The notes: generated by a model from the letters alone, not told the origin. Shown: positions 34,102 through 42,734, counted from the first letter of the stretch. The stretch is DNA of 64,000 nt from Streptomyces sp. HNM0575 (GCF_012726265.1 NZ_JAASAG010000003.1:1-64000), one strand, 5' to 3'. Numbers and translations are program-made.

Positions 34102-36956
34102 GCCGACTCGGCAGGCAGCCCGGCGAGCAGATCGACCGCGAATCCCGCCTCTCCTTCACCTGGAACGGCGCCCGCCTGGAGGCCTACGAGGGCGACACGA
34201 TCGCCTCCGCTCTCGCGGCGTCCGGCGTGCGCCTGATCTCCCGCAGCTTCAAGTACCACCGGCCGCGCGGGCTGCTCACCGCGGACTTCCTCGACCCGGG
34301 CTGCGTCGTGCAGGCCGGCGACGAGCCGAACGTCCGCGGCGGCCACCGCCTCGTCACCGACGGGATGCGGGTGAGCTCGCAGAACACCTGGCCGTCGCTG
34401 AAGTTCGACGTCAAGGCGGCCAACCGGTTCGCCGGCAGGTTCCTGACCGCCGGCTTCTACTACAAGACCTTCATCAAGCCGCAGCGGCTGTGGCCCGCGT
34501 ACGAGCGCGTGCTCCAGAGGTTCGTCAACGCCGGCGAGGTCAGTCCGGACACCGAGCACGAGTACTACGACAAGAGGTACGCGCACCCGGACGTGCTGAT
34601 CGCGGGCGGCGGTCCCGCCGGGCTCGCCGCCGCGGTCTCGGCCGCCGAGGACGGCGCGCGCGTCCTGCTCGTGGAGGAGGAGCACCGGCTGGGCGGGCAC
34701 CTGCGATGGGGCGGCCGGGAGCAGCTCGACCGGCTCGCCCGACTCCGCCGCCAGATCGCCGAGTTCGACTCGATCGAGGTGATGACCGACGCCACCGTGC
34801 TCGGCAGGTACGACGACAACTGGGTCTCGGTCGTGCAGCGCACGGTGCCCGGCGGTGCGCTCGTCCCGACCGAGCGGCTGGTGAAGGCACGCGCCAAGGC
34901 GCTCGTCGTCGCCGCGGGCCTGATCGAGCGTCCGTACGTCTTCCAGGGCAACGACCTGCCCGGCGTGATGCTGTCCACGGGCGTACGCAGGCTGATCAAC
35001 CTGTACGCGGTGAAGCCCGGGCGGCGTGCCGTCGTGCTCACCGCCAACGACGAGGGCGACGCCGCCGCCGAAGACCTCCGCAGGGCCGGTGTCGACGTCG
35101 TGCACGTCGAGGACGCCCGCAGCGGCGGGGACATCGTCCGCGCGCACGGCCGCGGCGGGCTGCGCTCCGTCGACCTGGCCGGCGGCGGCAGCGTCGACTG
35201 CGACCTGCTGGTCACCGCGACGGGCTGGACCACGCCCACGTCGCTGCTGAACATGGCGGGCGACCGTCCCCAATACGACGCGTCCGCGGCGCGGTTCGTG
35301 CCGCAGACCGATGCGCTGCCCGACGGCGTCCTGGCCACGGGAGGCATCGTCGGCGACGGCAACCCCGAGGAGCTGGCGGCCCACGGCGCCGCCGTCGGGC
35401 GCGCGGCGGCACGGCAGGCGCGTGCGTTCATGCAGGGCTTCGCGAACGTGCCGACCCGCCCGGACGACGCGTCCCAATTGCCGCCGCCCGGCGACCCGGT
35501 GGCGCTCCCGGCGCTCCGGCCCGCCCCGCACCGGGGGATGTTCCTGTCGAAGACGCACGGCTTCGTCGACTTCTCCGAGGACGTCACCACCAAGGACATC
35601 AAGCAGGCGGTGGCCGAGGGTTACGACTCGATCGAGCTCGCCAAGCGCTACACCACGGCCACCATGGGCACCATGCAGGGCAAGCTCGAGCTGATGAACA
35701 CCATCGCCGCGCACGCCCACGTGACCGGGAGCTCCATCGCCGCGACGGGCACGACGACATGGCGGCCCCCGTACGCTCCGGTGAGTCTCGGCGCGCTCGC
35801 CGGGCGGGTCTTCGAGCCGGTGCGTCATTCGCCGATGCACGAGTGGCACGAGGAGCACGGGGGCGTGCCGCTGGTCGCCGGCGCATGGATCCGCCCCGAC
35901 CACTACGGCGATGCCCAGGCCGAGGCGCGCAACGTGCGGGAGAGCGTCGGCGTCATCGACGTCACGCCGATCGGCAAGCTCGACCTGCGCGGTCCCGACG
36001 TGCCGAAGCTGCTGGAGCAGCTGTACGTGAACAAGTGGCAGAAGCTCGGCCTGGGGCGTGTGCGGTACGGCGTGATGTGCGCGGAGGACGGCGTCATCCT
36101 CGACGACGGGGTCACGGGCCGGCTCGGCGAGGAGCACTACCTGATGAGCACCACCTCCTCGGGTGCTGCGGGCGTCTGGGAGTGGGTCGAGAACTGGCTA
36201 CAGACCGAGCACCCCGACTGGAGGGTGCACGTCACGCCGGTCACGACCGCGTACGCGAGCATGAACCTCGCCGGTCCCAGGAGCCGCGAGCTGCTGGAAC
36301 GGCTGGTCGACGACGTCGACCTGTCCACCGAGGCGTTTCCCTACATGCGGGTGCGCACCGGCACCGTCGCCGGCGTGCCGGACTGCGTGTTCTGGCGGAT
36401 CGGCTTCACCGGCGAGCTCAGCTACGAGCTGCACGTGCCCGCGTCGTACGGACTGCACGTGTGGGAGCAGCTGTTCGCCTACGGCGAGGACCTCGGCATC
36501 CGGCCGTTCGGCGTGGAGGCGCAGCGCATCCTGCGCCTGGAGAAGGGGCACTTCATCGTCGGGCAGGACACCGACGGGCTCACCAAGGGCTACAGCGCCG
36601 GGCTGGACTGGGCGATCAAGCTCGACAAGGCGGACTTCGCGGGCATGCCCGAGCTGCGCTGGCAGGCGGAGGGCGGCGACTACCCGAAGCTCGTACCGGT
36701 GCAGCCCGTCGACCCGGCGGTGGTGCCGGAGGAGGCGTCGCAGATCGTCGAGGGCAGCCGGATCGTCGGCCGCATCACCTCCAGCCGGATGTCGCCGACG
36801 CTGCGGCGCTCGATCTGCCTCGCGCAGGTGGAGTCGCGGCTCGCCGAACCCGGCACGCAGTTCACGGTCCTCCTGCCGGACGGCAAGCGCATCGCCGCCC
36901 GCGTACACGAAGACCACGCCCACGTCGATCCCGGAGGAGAGAGGCAACGTGTCTGA
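34098..36956 (+). CDS. mgdC: N-methylglutamate dehydrogenase subunit C (sarcosine oxidase alpha-like)
   Basis: This 952-residue SoxA homologue begins with a Fer2_4-like domain (about 17-90, SFKYHRPRGLLTADFLDPGC) and continues with a pyridine-nucleotide-disulfide oxidoreductase domain (DVLIAGGGPAGLAAAVSAAE, about 165-184). A SoxA linker (GFVDFSEDVTTKDIKQAVAEGY) leads to a C-terminal GcvT-type tetrahydrofolate-binding domain from about 580. There the methylene group would be transferred to THF. The ATG at 34098 overlaps mgdB by 4 bp. Confidence 0.93.
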   Translation: MSRLGRQPGEQIDRESRLSFTWNGARLEAYEGDTIASALAASGVRLISRSFKYHRPRGLLTADFLDPGCVVQAGDEPNVRGGHRLVTDGMRVSSQNTWPSLKFDVKAANRFAGRFLTAGFYYKTFIKPQRLWPAYERVLQRFVNAGEVSPDTEHEYYDKRYAHPDVLIAGGGPAGLAAAVSAAEDGARVLLVEEEHRLGGHLRWGGREQLDRLARLRRQIAEFDSIEVMTDATVLGRYDDNWVSVVQRTVPGGALVPTERLVKARAKALVVAAGLIERPYVFQGNDLPGVMLSTGVRRLINLYAVKPGRRAVVLTANDEGDAAAEDLRRAGVDVVHVEDARSGGDIVRAHGRGGLRSVDLAGGGSVDCDLLVTATGWTTPTSLLNMAGDRPQYDASAARFVPQTDALPDGVLATGGIVGDGNPEELAAHGAAVGRAAARQARAFMQGFANVPTRPDDASQLPPPGDPVALPALRPAPHRGMFLSKTHGFVDFSEDVTTKDIKQAVAEGYDSIELAKRYTTATMGTMQGKLELMNTIAAHAHVTGSSIAATGTTTWRPPYAPVSLGALAGRVFEPVRHSPMHEWHEEHGGVPLVAGAWIRPDHYGDAQAEARNVRESVGVIDVTPIGKLDLRGPDVPKLLEQLYVNKWQKLGLGRVRYGVMCAEDGVILDDGVTGRLGEEHYLMSTTSSGAAGVWEWVENWLQTEHPDWRVHVTPVTTAYASMNLAGPRSRELLERLVDDVDLSTEAFPYMRVRTGTVAGVPDCVFWRIGFTGELSYELHVPASYGLHVWEQLFAYGEDLGIRPFGVEAQRILRLEKGHFIVGQDTDGLTKGYSAGLDWAIKLDKADFAGMPELRWQAEGGDYPKLVPVQPVDPAVVPEEASQIVEGSRIVGRITSSRMSPTLRRSICLAQVESRLAEPGTQFTVLLPDGKRIAARVHEDHAHVDPGGERQRV

Positions 36957-37629
36957 CGCGAAGGCCACGGCGTACGCCGGACCGGCACCCCTGGCGCGCA
37001 GCCCGATCCGCGCCCAACACACCGCCGGGGACGGCACGCTGACCCTCACCGACCAGTCGGCGACCGGCAAGCTGCTGGTGCGCGCGCCGGTCGACGGCCC
37101 GATGGCGGAGGCCCTGGGCACCAGATTCGGCCGCGCGGGCCGCGAGATCGGCGACGATGCGCTCGTCGTCGGCTCGGGGCCCGGCGAGTGGCTGGTCATC
37201 GCACCGCGCGAGGAGCTGCCGAAGTTCACCGCGTGGCTGGAGCAGCGGGGCGAGGCCGGCCCCGGACCCGTATCCGTGGTGGACGTCAGCCACGGCCGGG
37301 CCATGATGCGGCTCACCGGGCGCACCGCCGCCGACGTGCTGGCGAAGCTGTGCGCCGTTGACCTGAGCGATGTGGTCGTGCCCGACGGCGGCGCGTTCCG
37401 CAGCTCGGTGGCGCGGGTCGCGACCGACGTCGTCCGCGACGACTCAGGTGGCCCCGGTGCGGGTGACTCCGGTGCCGGTGATCCCGGTGCGGGCGACCCA
37501 GGTACGGGTGATCCCGGTGCCGGTGACCGGCCCTCGTACGTGCTGCACTGCGAGCGGTCGTCCGGGCAGTACCTGTGGGACGCGGTCGTGGACGCCGGCC
37601 GCGAACACGGCGTCACCGTCGCCCCATGA
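36949..37629 (+). CDS. mgdD: N-methylglutamate dehydrogenase subunit D (SoxG-like)
   Basis: This 226-residue SoxG/GcvT-like subunit has ATGKLLVRAPVDGPMAEALG, VVGSGPGEWLVIAPREEL, SVVDVSHGRAMMRLTGRTAADVLAKL, and a final VLHCERSSGQYLWDAVVDAG. Residues 170-194 are an in-frame GAGDP-type pentapeptide repeat (37456-37530) inserted between the last two conserved strands, longer than the family normally has. The GTG at 36949 follows GGAGGAGAGG and overlaps mgdC by 8 bp. Confidence 0.9.
   Translation: MSDAKATAYAGPAPLARSPIRAQHTAGDGTLTLTDQSATGKLLVRAPVDGPMAEALGTRFGRAGREIGDDALVVGSGPGEWLVIAPREELPKFTAWLEQRGEAGPGPVSVVDVSHGRAMMRLTGRTAADVLAKLCAVDLSDVVVPDGGAFRSSVARVATDVVRDDSGGPGAGDSGAGDPGAGDPGTGDPGAGDRPSYVLHCERSSGQYLWDAVVDAGREHGVTVAP
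37456..37530 (+). repeat. 15-bp tandem repeat inside mgdD
   Basis: Five units of GGTGCGGGTGATCCC type encode GAGDS-GAGDP-GAGDP-GTGDP-GAGDR. The copies are diverged at third positions but stay in frame, so the surface loop is tolerated and probably variable in length. Confidence 0.8.
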
Positions 37630-37649
37630 GCCGGCCCTGAGCACGGTTC

Positions 37650-37735
37650 TCCGCCGCTCCTCCGTGTCCCTCCTCTACTCCTCCGTCTCCCTCTCTCCCC
37701 CCCCGTTGCCTCAGCTGCCTCTTCTTCCCAACACC
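37650..37735 (+). other. Polypyrimidine tract between mgdD and fhs
   Basis: Most of the 123-bp gap is C/T-rich on the plus strand, including a run of eight C. It has no hairpin strong enough to call a terminator. It ends at AAGGAG before fhs. Confidence 0.5.
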
Positions 37736-37752
37736 CTTGTAAGGAGCCGATG

Positions 37753-39450
37753 ATGGCGTTTCCCAGCGACCTCGAGATAGCCCGCTCGGCGGCGTTGAAG
37801 CCGATCGAGGACGTGGGCAACGCGATGGGCCTGAGCAGCCGGGCGTTGCAGGCCAGCGGCGACGACGTGTGCAAGGTGCGGCTGGAAGCGCTGGACGACC
37901 TCGCCGACCGGCCCCGCGGCAAGTACGTGGTCGTCTCCGCGATCACGCCGACGCCGCTGGGCGAGGGCAAGACCACCACGACGGTGGGACTCGGACAGGC
38001 CTTCGCGCACATCGGGAAGAAGGCGTCGATCGCGATCCGGCAGCCGTCGATGGGGCCCACGTTCGGAATCAAGGGCGGTGCCGCCGGAGGCGGATACGCC
38101 CAAGTCGTGCCCATGGAGCTGCTGAACCTGCATCTGACCGGTGACTCCCACGCGGTGACGGCAGCGCACAACCTCCTGTCGGCCGCTGTCGACAACCACC
38201 TCTTCCAGGGCAACGAACTGGACCTGGACCCGCACCAGATCACGTGGCGCCGCGTGCTCGACGTCAACGACCGAGCGCTGCGCAACGTGATCGTCGGGCT
38301 GGGCTCGCGGTCGGACGGGGTGCCGCGGCAGACCGGGTTCGACATCACCGCCGCGAGCGAGGTGATGGCGGCGCTGGGGCTGACGACCTCCCTTGCGGAT
38401 CTGCGGAAGCGCCTGGGGCGGATGGTGGTCGGCTACACCCGCGGCGGCGAGCCGGTCACCGCCGAGGATCTGAACGTGGCCGGGTCGATGGCGGTGATCA
38501 TGAGGGAGGCGGTAAAGCCCAATCTGCTCCAGACCCTTGAGAACACCCCCGTACTCGTGCACGCCGGCCCGTTCGGCAACATCGCCACCGGCAACTCCTC
38601 AGTGGTCGCCGACCTGATCGGCCTGCGCTGTTCCGACTTCCATGTGACCGAGGCCGGGTTCGGCGCGGACATGGGCGCCGAGCGGTTCTTCAACATCAAG
38701 TGCCGCGTCTCCGGCCAGGCCCCCGACGCCGCCGTCGTCGTCGCCACCGTCCGCGCCCTCAAAGCGCACTCGGGCAAGTACAAGATCGTCGCCGGGAAGG
38801 AGCTGTCCCCGGAACTGCTGGAGGAGAACCCCGACGACGTGCTGCTCGGGGCGGAGAACCTGCGCAAGCAGATCGACAACATCCGGCTGCACGGCGTCCC
38901 CGCGGTGGTCGCGATCAACGCGTTCCCCACCGACCACCCCTCCGAGCACCGGGCGATCCAGCAGGTCGCCGAGGAGATGGGCGTGCGGTCGGCCGTGTGC
39001 ACCCACTTCGCCGACGGCGGACGCGGTGCGACGGGGCTCGCGGAAGCCGTAGCGGAAGCGTGCGAGGAACCGTCGCAGTTCCAGCTGCTCTACCCCGACG
39101 ACGCCTCGCTGCGGGAGAAGATCGAGGCCGTCGCCACCCGCGTCTACGGAGCCGACGGCGTCGACTACACCCGCGCCGCCCGGCGCCAGCTCGACACCTA
39201 CGAACGCGCCGGCTTCGGCGAACTGCCCGTCTGCGTCGCGAAGACCCACCTGTCCATCTCCTCGGACCCCACCCTCAAGGGGGCGCCCACCGGCTGGCGG
39301 CTTCCCGTACGCGAAGTCCGCGCCTCCGCCGGAGCCGGATTCGTCTACCCCCTGTGCGGAGAGATGCGCACCATGCCCGGCCTCGGCGCCAACCCCGCCG
39401 CGGCCCGGATCGATCTCGACGAGAACAGCGACATCGTCGGACTGTCGTGA
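37753..39450 (+). CDS. fhs: Formate--tetrahydrofolate ligase
   Basis: This 565-residue enzyme interconverts formate, THF and ATP with 10-formyl-THF. It has the P-loop TPTPLGEGKTTTTVGLG at 66-80, RQPSMGPTFGIKGGAAGGGY, and FGNIATGNSSVVADLIGLR. Near the end come KTHLSISSDPTLKGAPTGW and GEMRTMPGLG. The second ATG (37753) is spaced 6 nt from AAGGAG; the ATG at 37750 is also possible. After methyl-group oxidation it would run towards formate and ATP, feeding formate dehydrogenase. Confidence 0.96.
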   Translation: MAFPSDLEIARSAALKPIEDVGNAMGLSSRALQASGDDVCKVRLEALDDLADRPRGKYVVVSAITPTPLGEGKTTTTVGLGQAFAHIGKKASIAIRQPSMGPTFGIKGGAAGGGYAQVVPMELLNLHLTGDSHAVTAAHNLLSAAVDNHLFQGNELDLDPHQITWRRVLDVNDRALRNVIVGLGSRSDGVPRQTGFDITAASEVMAALGLTTSLADLRKRLGRMVVGYTRGGEPVTAEDLNVAGSMAVIMREAVKPNLLQTLENTPVLVHAGPFGNIATGNSSVVADLIGLRCSDFHVTEAGFGADMGAERFFNIKCRVSGQAPDAAVVVATVRALKAHSGKYKIVAGKELSPELLEENPDDVLLGAENLRKQIDNIRLHGVPAVVAINAFPTDHPSEHRAIQQVAEEMGVRSAVCTHFADGGRGATGLAEAVAEACEEPSQFQLLYPDDASLREKIEAVATRVYGADGVDYTRAARRQLDTYERAGFGELPVCVAKTHLSISSDPTLKGAPTGWRLPVREVRASAGAGFVYPLCGEMRTMPGLGANPAAARIDLDENSDIVGLS

Positions 39451-39497
39451 ACGAGCCACATCGTCTGACTGTCGTGAACGCAGGACTGTCGTGAACG
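39440..39497 (+). repeat. 14-bp sequence in three copies spanning the fhs stop and next start
   Basis: GACTGTCGTGAACG occurs at 39440-39453, 39467-39480 and 39484-39497. Each copy contains GTGAACG, the start context of the following gene. Only the third is preceded by a ribosome-binding site (AGGA, 6 nt from the GTG). Confidence 0.75.
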
Positions 39498-40090
39498 AAC
39501 CGGCCGGCCTCCCGTCCGCGACCGTCCGCGGTTTCCTCGACCAGGTCGCGGCCCGCACCCCCGCGCCGGGCGGCGGCGCGGCGTGTGCCGTCGCGGCCGG
39601 TACGGCGGCGGCGCTCGTCGCGATGGCGGCCCGCTTCTCCACGAGGCAACTGCCCGACGCCGCCCGGGTCGCCGCGAGCGCCGACGATCTGCGCGGCGAG
39701 GTGCTGCCACTGGCGGACGCCGACGCGGAGGCGTACGGGAAGCTGCTCGCCGCCTTCCGCGACAAGGAGCCGGGCCATCGCGACCGGCTCGCCGACGCAT
39801 GCCGCGGCGCGTGCGACGTGCCGTTGCGGATCGCGGGTGTGGCCGCCGCCGTCGCCGAACTGGCCGCCCGCGTGGGCACCGACGGCAACTCCAGCCTGCA
39901 CGGCGACGTGTACACCGCCGTGATGCTCTGCTCCTCGGCCGCGGAGTCGGCGGCTGCCCTGGTGCGGATCAACGTACGGGCGGGCGGGCTCGACGACGGA
40001 CCGCAGCGCACGGCCGACGGTCACGCGCTCACCGTCGCGGAGGCGGTCGAGGCCTTGCGGCCTATCGGTCACCGCGGCAGAGATCGCTGA
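39491..40090 (+). CDS. Cyclodeaminase/cyclohydrolase-family protein (methenyl-THF cyclohydrolase-like)
   Basis: This 199-residue all-helical protein is of the FTCD_C/FchA family. It has TVRGFLDQVAARTPAPGGGAACAVAAGTAAALVAM, the conserved PAPGGGxA THF-binding motif (24-30), and later DGNSSLHGDVYTAVMLCSSA. FchA hydrolyses 5,10-methenyl-THF to 10-formyl-THF in C1 oxidation. Position directly after fhs supports this over formimino-THF cyclodeaminase. The GTG start at 39491 lies in the third copy of a 14-bp repeat. Confidence 0.85.
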   Translation: MNEPAGLPSATVRGFLDQVAARTPAPGGGAACAVAAGTAAALVAMAARFSTRQLPDAARVAASADDLRGEVLPLADADAEAYGKLLAAFRDKEPGHRDRLADACRGACDVPLRIAGVAAAVAELAARVGTDGNSSLHGDVYTAVMLCSSAAESAAALVRINVRAGGLDDGPQRTADGHALTVAEAVEALRPIGHRGRDR

Positions 40091-40145
40091 CGGTGGCTGC
40101 CGATCCGCTCGTCGGGACGGGCTGGACGACGTAGCCGGAAGCAGG

Positions 40146-40174
40146 CCGGTCTCCTCACGCCTTGAGGAGACCGG
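40146..40174. terminator. Bidirectional terminator hairpin
   Basis: Perfect 11-bp arms CCGGTCTCCTC/GAGGAGACCGG with a 7-nt loop separate the C1 cluster from the convergent TetR gene and overlap the last codons of the latter. Confidence 0.7.
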
Positions 40175-40778
40175 ACAGGGCTGTGACCAGGCGCTCCTTG
40201 CCGTACTCCGCCGGTCGTTCGAGCGTGAGCCGGGCGAACTCCTCGATGGTGACGACGAGGACGTGGGCGAGCACGCCGACATCGAGACCGTCGGCGCCCC
40301 GTGTCTCCAGGGCTATGGAGAGTCCGCGCTCGATGCGCGCCCTGACGAGGTCACGCGTCTCCTCGATGCGGCGGCGCACCACGGCCGGGGTTCCGTGTAC
40401 GAGGCCGAGGACCGGCCGCCACACGTCGGGGTCGGCCTGCACGCAGTCCAGGAACCGCGCCACCGACGCCGTCAGCCACTCCTCGAGGTCCTCCGATCCG
40501 CTCCCGCTGTTGAGGACCCCGAGCGCCTGCTCGTACGCGCGGTTACGGGTGCGCTCCAGGAGGGCGAGCATCAGCGCCTCCAGTCCGTCGTACGCGCTGT
40601 AGACGACGGGTCTGGTCACTCCCGCCTCTTTGGAGATGGCGCCGACGGAGACCTGGTCGTACCCGTCGCGCACCACGATCCGCAGCGCGCAGTCCAGCAG
40701 GTGCTCGCGGCGCTGCTCGGGCGGCATGCGGGGGGCGTAGCGGCGTCGGGGCGAGGCGGTGGAGGAGCCGGATGTCAT
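40155..40778 (-). CDS. TetR-family regulator
   Basis: This 207-residue protein has an HTH at about 40-65 (VSVGAISKEAGVTRPVVYSAY) and a TetR C-terminal helical domain (WRPVLGLVHGTPAVVRRRIEE). The ATG at 40778 is chosen because the longer frame would run through the divergent gene's promoter. It is divergent from the MpaB-like oxygenase gene (82-bp gap) and likely represses it. Confidence 0.85.
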   Translation of the reverse strand: MTSGSSTASPRRRYAPRMPPEQRREHLLDCALRIVVRDGYDQVSVGAISKEAGVTRPVVYSAYDGLEALMLALLERTRNRAYEQALGVLNSGSGSEDLEEWLTASVARFLDCVQADPDVWRPVLGLVHGTPAVVRRRIEETRDLVRARIERGLSIALETRGADGLDVGVLAHVLVVTIEEFARLTLERPAEYGKERLVTALSGLLKA

Positions 40779-40794
40779 GGGGCGAGGGTACTTC

Positions 40795-40826
40795 TCACGA
40801 AAGCTACTCCCATGTAAATTTCGCGA
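40795..40826. promoter_or_regulatory. Imperfect palindrome between TetR and MpaB-like genes
   Basis: TCACGAAA and TTTCGCGA (7 of 8 paired) flank a 16-bp spacer in the divergent gap, a plausible TetR operator. Confidence 0.35.
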
Positions 40827-40860
40827 TGCCCCCCGGAGCCGCAAGGAAGCGAGTACGCCC

Positions 40861-42033
40861 ATGCCGGAGAAGACCGCGGAGAAACAGAAGCAGACGAGGC
40901 CCCTGCGCTCGTACCTCAAGGTCAAGTCCCGCAAGGGGTGGCAGGAGCACTTCCAGCCCCAGGACGACTACGGGTTCTTCGGACCCGGGTCCGTGTCGTG
41001 GAAGGTCTGGGGATACCCGACGTCGTACGTCCTCGGTTTCGCCCGCTCGGTCACCATCGAGCACCTCGACCCGAACCTGGCGGCGGCCGTCGTCCAGTCC
41101 GGCGGGGTCAAGTACCGCCCGCACACCCGCTACGGGCGCACCATGCACTACTTCTCCCTGATGGCGTTCGGTGCGTCCCACCCCACGGCGAAGGCGGCCG
41201 ACGTCCTGGTGAAGGTGCACTCCAAGGCCATCGGCAACGACCCGGTCACCGGCGACACCTACGATGCCAACCGGCCGTCGTCGCAGCTGTGGATCCACAT
41301 GACGGCCTGGCACTCGATCCTCTACTGCTACGAGAAGTTCGGCCCCGGGCCGCTGAGTTCACAGGAGGAGGCGCAGTACTGGGCCGAGTGCGCGCGCTCC
41401 GCCGAACTACAGACCATCGATCCGGAGACGGTGCCGCGCAGCCGTGCCGCCGTCCGCGAGTACCTGGAGGACTGGCGCCCGCACCTCGCCGCATCCGAGG
41501 CCGCGCAGGACATGGTGGACTTCATCCTGCCGCTGGACGTCGCCCTGCCGCCGAACCTCAGCCGGGCCGGGCGCATCGCGATCTCACCGATCGTGTGGAT
41601 GCTCAGCAAGGGCGTGGCCGCCACGTACCCGAAGTACATCCGCAAGATGTTCGGCGTGCGCCAGGGCCGTGCCGTGGATGCGCTGGCCGTGATCCTCAAC
41701 AAGGGCTACCACGCCCTGATGTACCGGTCGGCCAACATGAAGTTCTTCATGATGAACCTGCTCGCGCCGGGTGCCATGCAGGTCGCCGCGCCCGCGATCC
41801 TCGGAATACCGGCGAAGAACCCGGTCACGATGACGCCGCGCGAGGCCCAGGAGAAGTACGGCTTCGCCGAACCGGCCGACGCGCACCCGGACTTCAGGGC
41901 CCGGCAGCACGAACGGGTCTTCGGCAAGGGCGAGAAGCCCAGCGACGAGGGTCTCGAGGAGTCCCAGCAGCACTTCGGCGCGATGAACGCCGCGGAGGTC
42001 CAGGAGGAGGTCCGCAGGGACGCCGCCGCCTGA
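40861..42033 (+). CDS. MpaB/latex-clearing-protein-like oxygenase (DUF2236)
   Basis: This 390-residue protein is of the ER-bound oxygenase MpaB/Lcp superfamily. It shows GPGSVSWKVWGYPTSYVLGFARS, YRPHTRYGRTMHYFSLMAFG, VHSKAIG and WIHMTAWHSILYCYEKFG, whose His/Arg residues bind b-type haem in this family. It lacks a Tat or Sec signal, unlike the secreted rubber-cleaving Lcp enzymes, so it is probably intracellular. The substrate is unknown. AAGGAA precedes the ATG. It is regulated by the divergent TetR by context. Confidence 0.82.
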   Translation: MPEKTAEKQKQTRPLRSYLKVKSRKGWQEHFQPQDDYGFFGPGSVSWKVWGYPTSYVLGFARSVTIEHLDPNLAAAVVQSGGVKYRPHTRYGRTMHYFSLMAFGASHPTAKAADVLVKVHSKAIGNDPVTGDTYDANRPSSQLWIHMTAWHSILYCYEKFGPGPLSSQEEAQYWAECARSAELQTIDPETVPRSRAAVREYLEDWRPHLAASEAAQDMVDFILPLDVALPPNLSRAGRIAISPIVWMLSKGVAATYPKYIRKMFGVRQGRAVDALAVILNKGYHALMYRSANMKFFMMNLLAPGAMQVAAPAILGIPAKNPVTMTPREAQEKYGFAEPADAHPDFRARQHERVFGKGEKPSDEGLEESQQHFGAMNAAEVQEEVRRDAAA

Positions 42034-42079
42034 CGGCCGGGACGAGCGGCCGTCGCCGGGAGACCCACACGCGGAACAC

Positions 42080-42114
42080 GGGGAGGGCAGCCGGTGCCGC
42101 CGGCTGCCCTCCCC
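42080..42114. terminator. Strong bidirectional terminator (15-bp perfect stem)
   Basis: Arms GGGGAGGGCAGCCGG and CCGGCTGCCCTCCCC pair perfectly around a 5-nt loop between the convergent MpaB-like and MarR genes, with a pyrimidine-rich stretch on the plus-strand side. Confidence 0.85.
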
Positions 42115-42182
42115 GCTGTCTTCTTCGCGACCCCGTGCCGGACCGGTGCGGCACGCACGATCTTCGGCGCGGAGCTCGCGGG

Positions 42183-42689
42183 TTAGGACTGCGTCGGTTC
42201 GGCGACCGGCTGCTCCCCGGAAGGCGCTTGCCCGGAGAGATAGCGCGCCGCCACGGCCCTGTTGTACTTGCCGAACATCTCGCCGAGGGTGCGCAGTTCG
42301 TCCTCGCCCCAGCCGGCGAGCAGTTCGGCGAGGTCCTCGGCCCGGCGCTGCCGTACGTACGTCATCGTCGCGAGGCCGTCCTGAGTGGCGGTGATCACGC
42401 TGCGCCGCCTGTCCGTCTCGCCCGGTGTCCGTAGCACCAGTCCTGCGCCCTGCATCGCGGAGATCTGGCGGCCGGCCGTGGAGGGGTCGACGCCCAGGGT
42501 GGCGGCGAGGGTGTTGATGTCCATCGGGCCGCGGTCGTCGAGGGTGCGCAGCAGCAGATAGCCGGCCCGGTCGAGGCTGTCGTGGACGTCGCTGCGGCGG
42601 TGCAGCAGCTCGAAGTGCCGTACCAGGACGGCCGCTTGGCGCTCGATGACGTCGATGGCCTCAAAGGTGCTGCTCACGCCGCTCACCAA
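42183..42689 (-). CDS. MarR-family transcriptional regulator
   Basis: This 168-residue protein has the MarR winged helix: DRAGYLLLRTLDDRGPMDINTLAATLGVDPSTAGRQISAMQGAGLVLR, then a wing ETDRRRSVITATQDG. The start is uncertain: TTG 42689, GTG 42686 or a later GTG, none with a strong ribosome-binding site. It is divergent from an FUSC-type exporter, the usual arrangement for a MarR repressor of an aromatic-acid efflux protein. Confidence 0.85.
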   Translation of the reverse strand: MVSGVSSTFEAIDVIERQAAVLVRHFELLHRRSDVHDSLDRAGYLLLRTLDDRGPMDINTLAATLGVDPSTAGRQISAMQGAGLVLRTPGETDRRRSVITATQDGLATMTYVRQRRAEDLAELLAGWGEDELRTLGEMFGKYNRAVAARYLSGQAPSGEQPVAEPTQS

Positions 42690-42694
42690 TCAAT

Positions 42695-42734
42695 TACCGG
42701 TATCGTACATGCTATTGTATGGAGTCTACATGTA
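42695..42734. promoter_or_regulatory. AT-richer promoter region with palindromes TACCGGTA and TACATGTA
   Basis: Perfect 8-bp palindromes lie at 42695-42702 and 42727-42734 in the divergent MarR/FUSC gap, which is markedly AT-richer than its surroundings. They are candidate MarR operators. Confidence 0.4.

Noticed and set aside
33981..36137. 718-codon minus-strand open frame opposite mgdC
   Set aside because: It is the GC-frame shadow of mgdC; its protein is Arg/His/Gly/Val-rich without domain logic, while the plus strand encodes a clear SoxA homologue.
32612..37629. Simple sarcosine oxidase operon for glycine betaine catabolism
   Set aside because: Not excluded, but the adjoining gmaS-mgsABC genes and absence of dimethylglycine/betaine demethylase or glycine/serine genes make NMG dehydrogenase the better reading.
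36198..38348. 716-codon minus-strand frame across mgdC, mgdD and fhs
   Set aside because: It spans three recognised plus-strand genes and their junctions and has Ser/Arg/Thr shadow composition.
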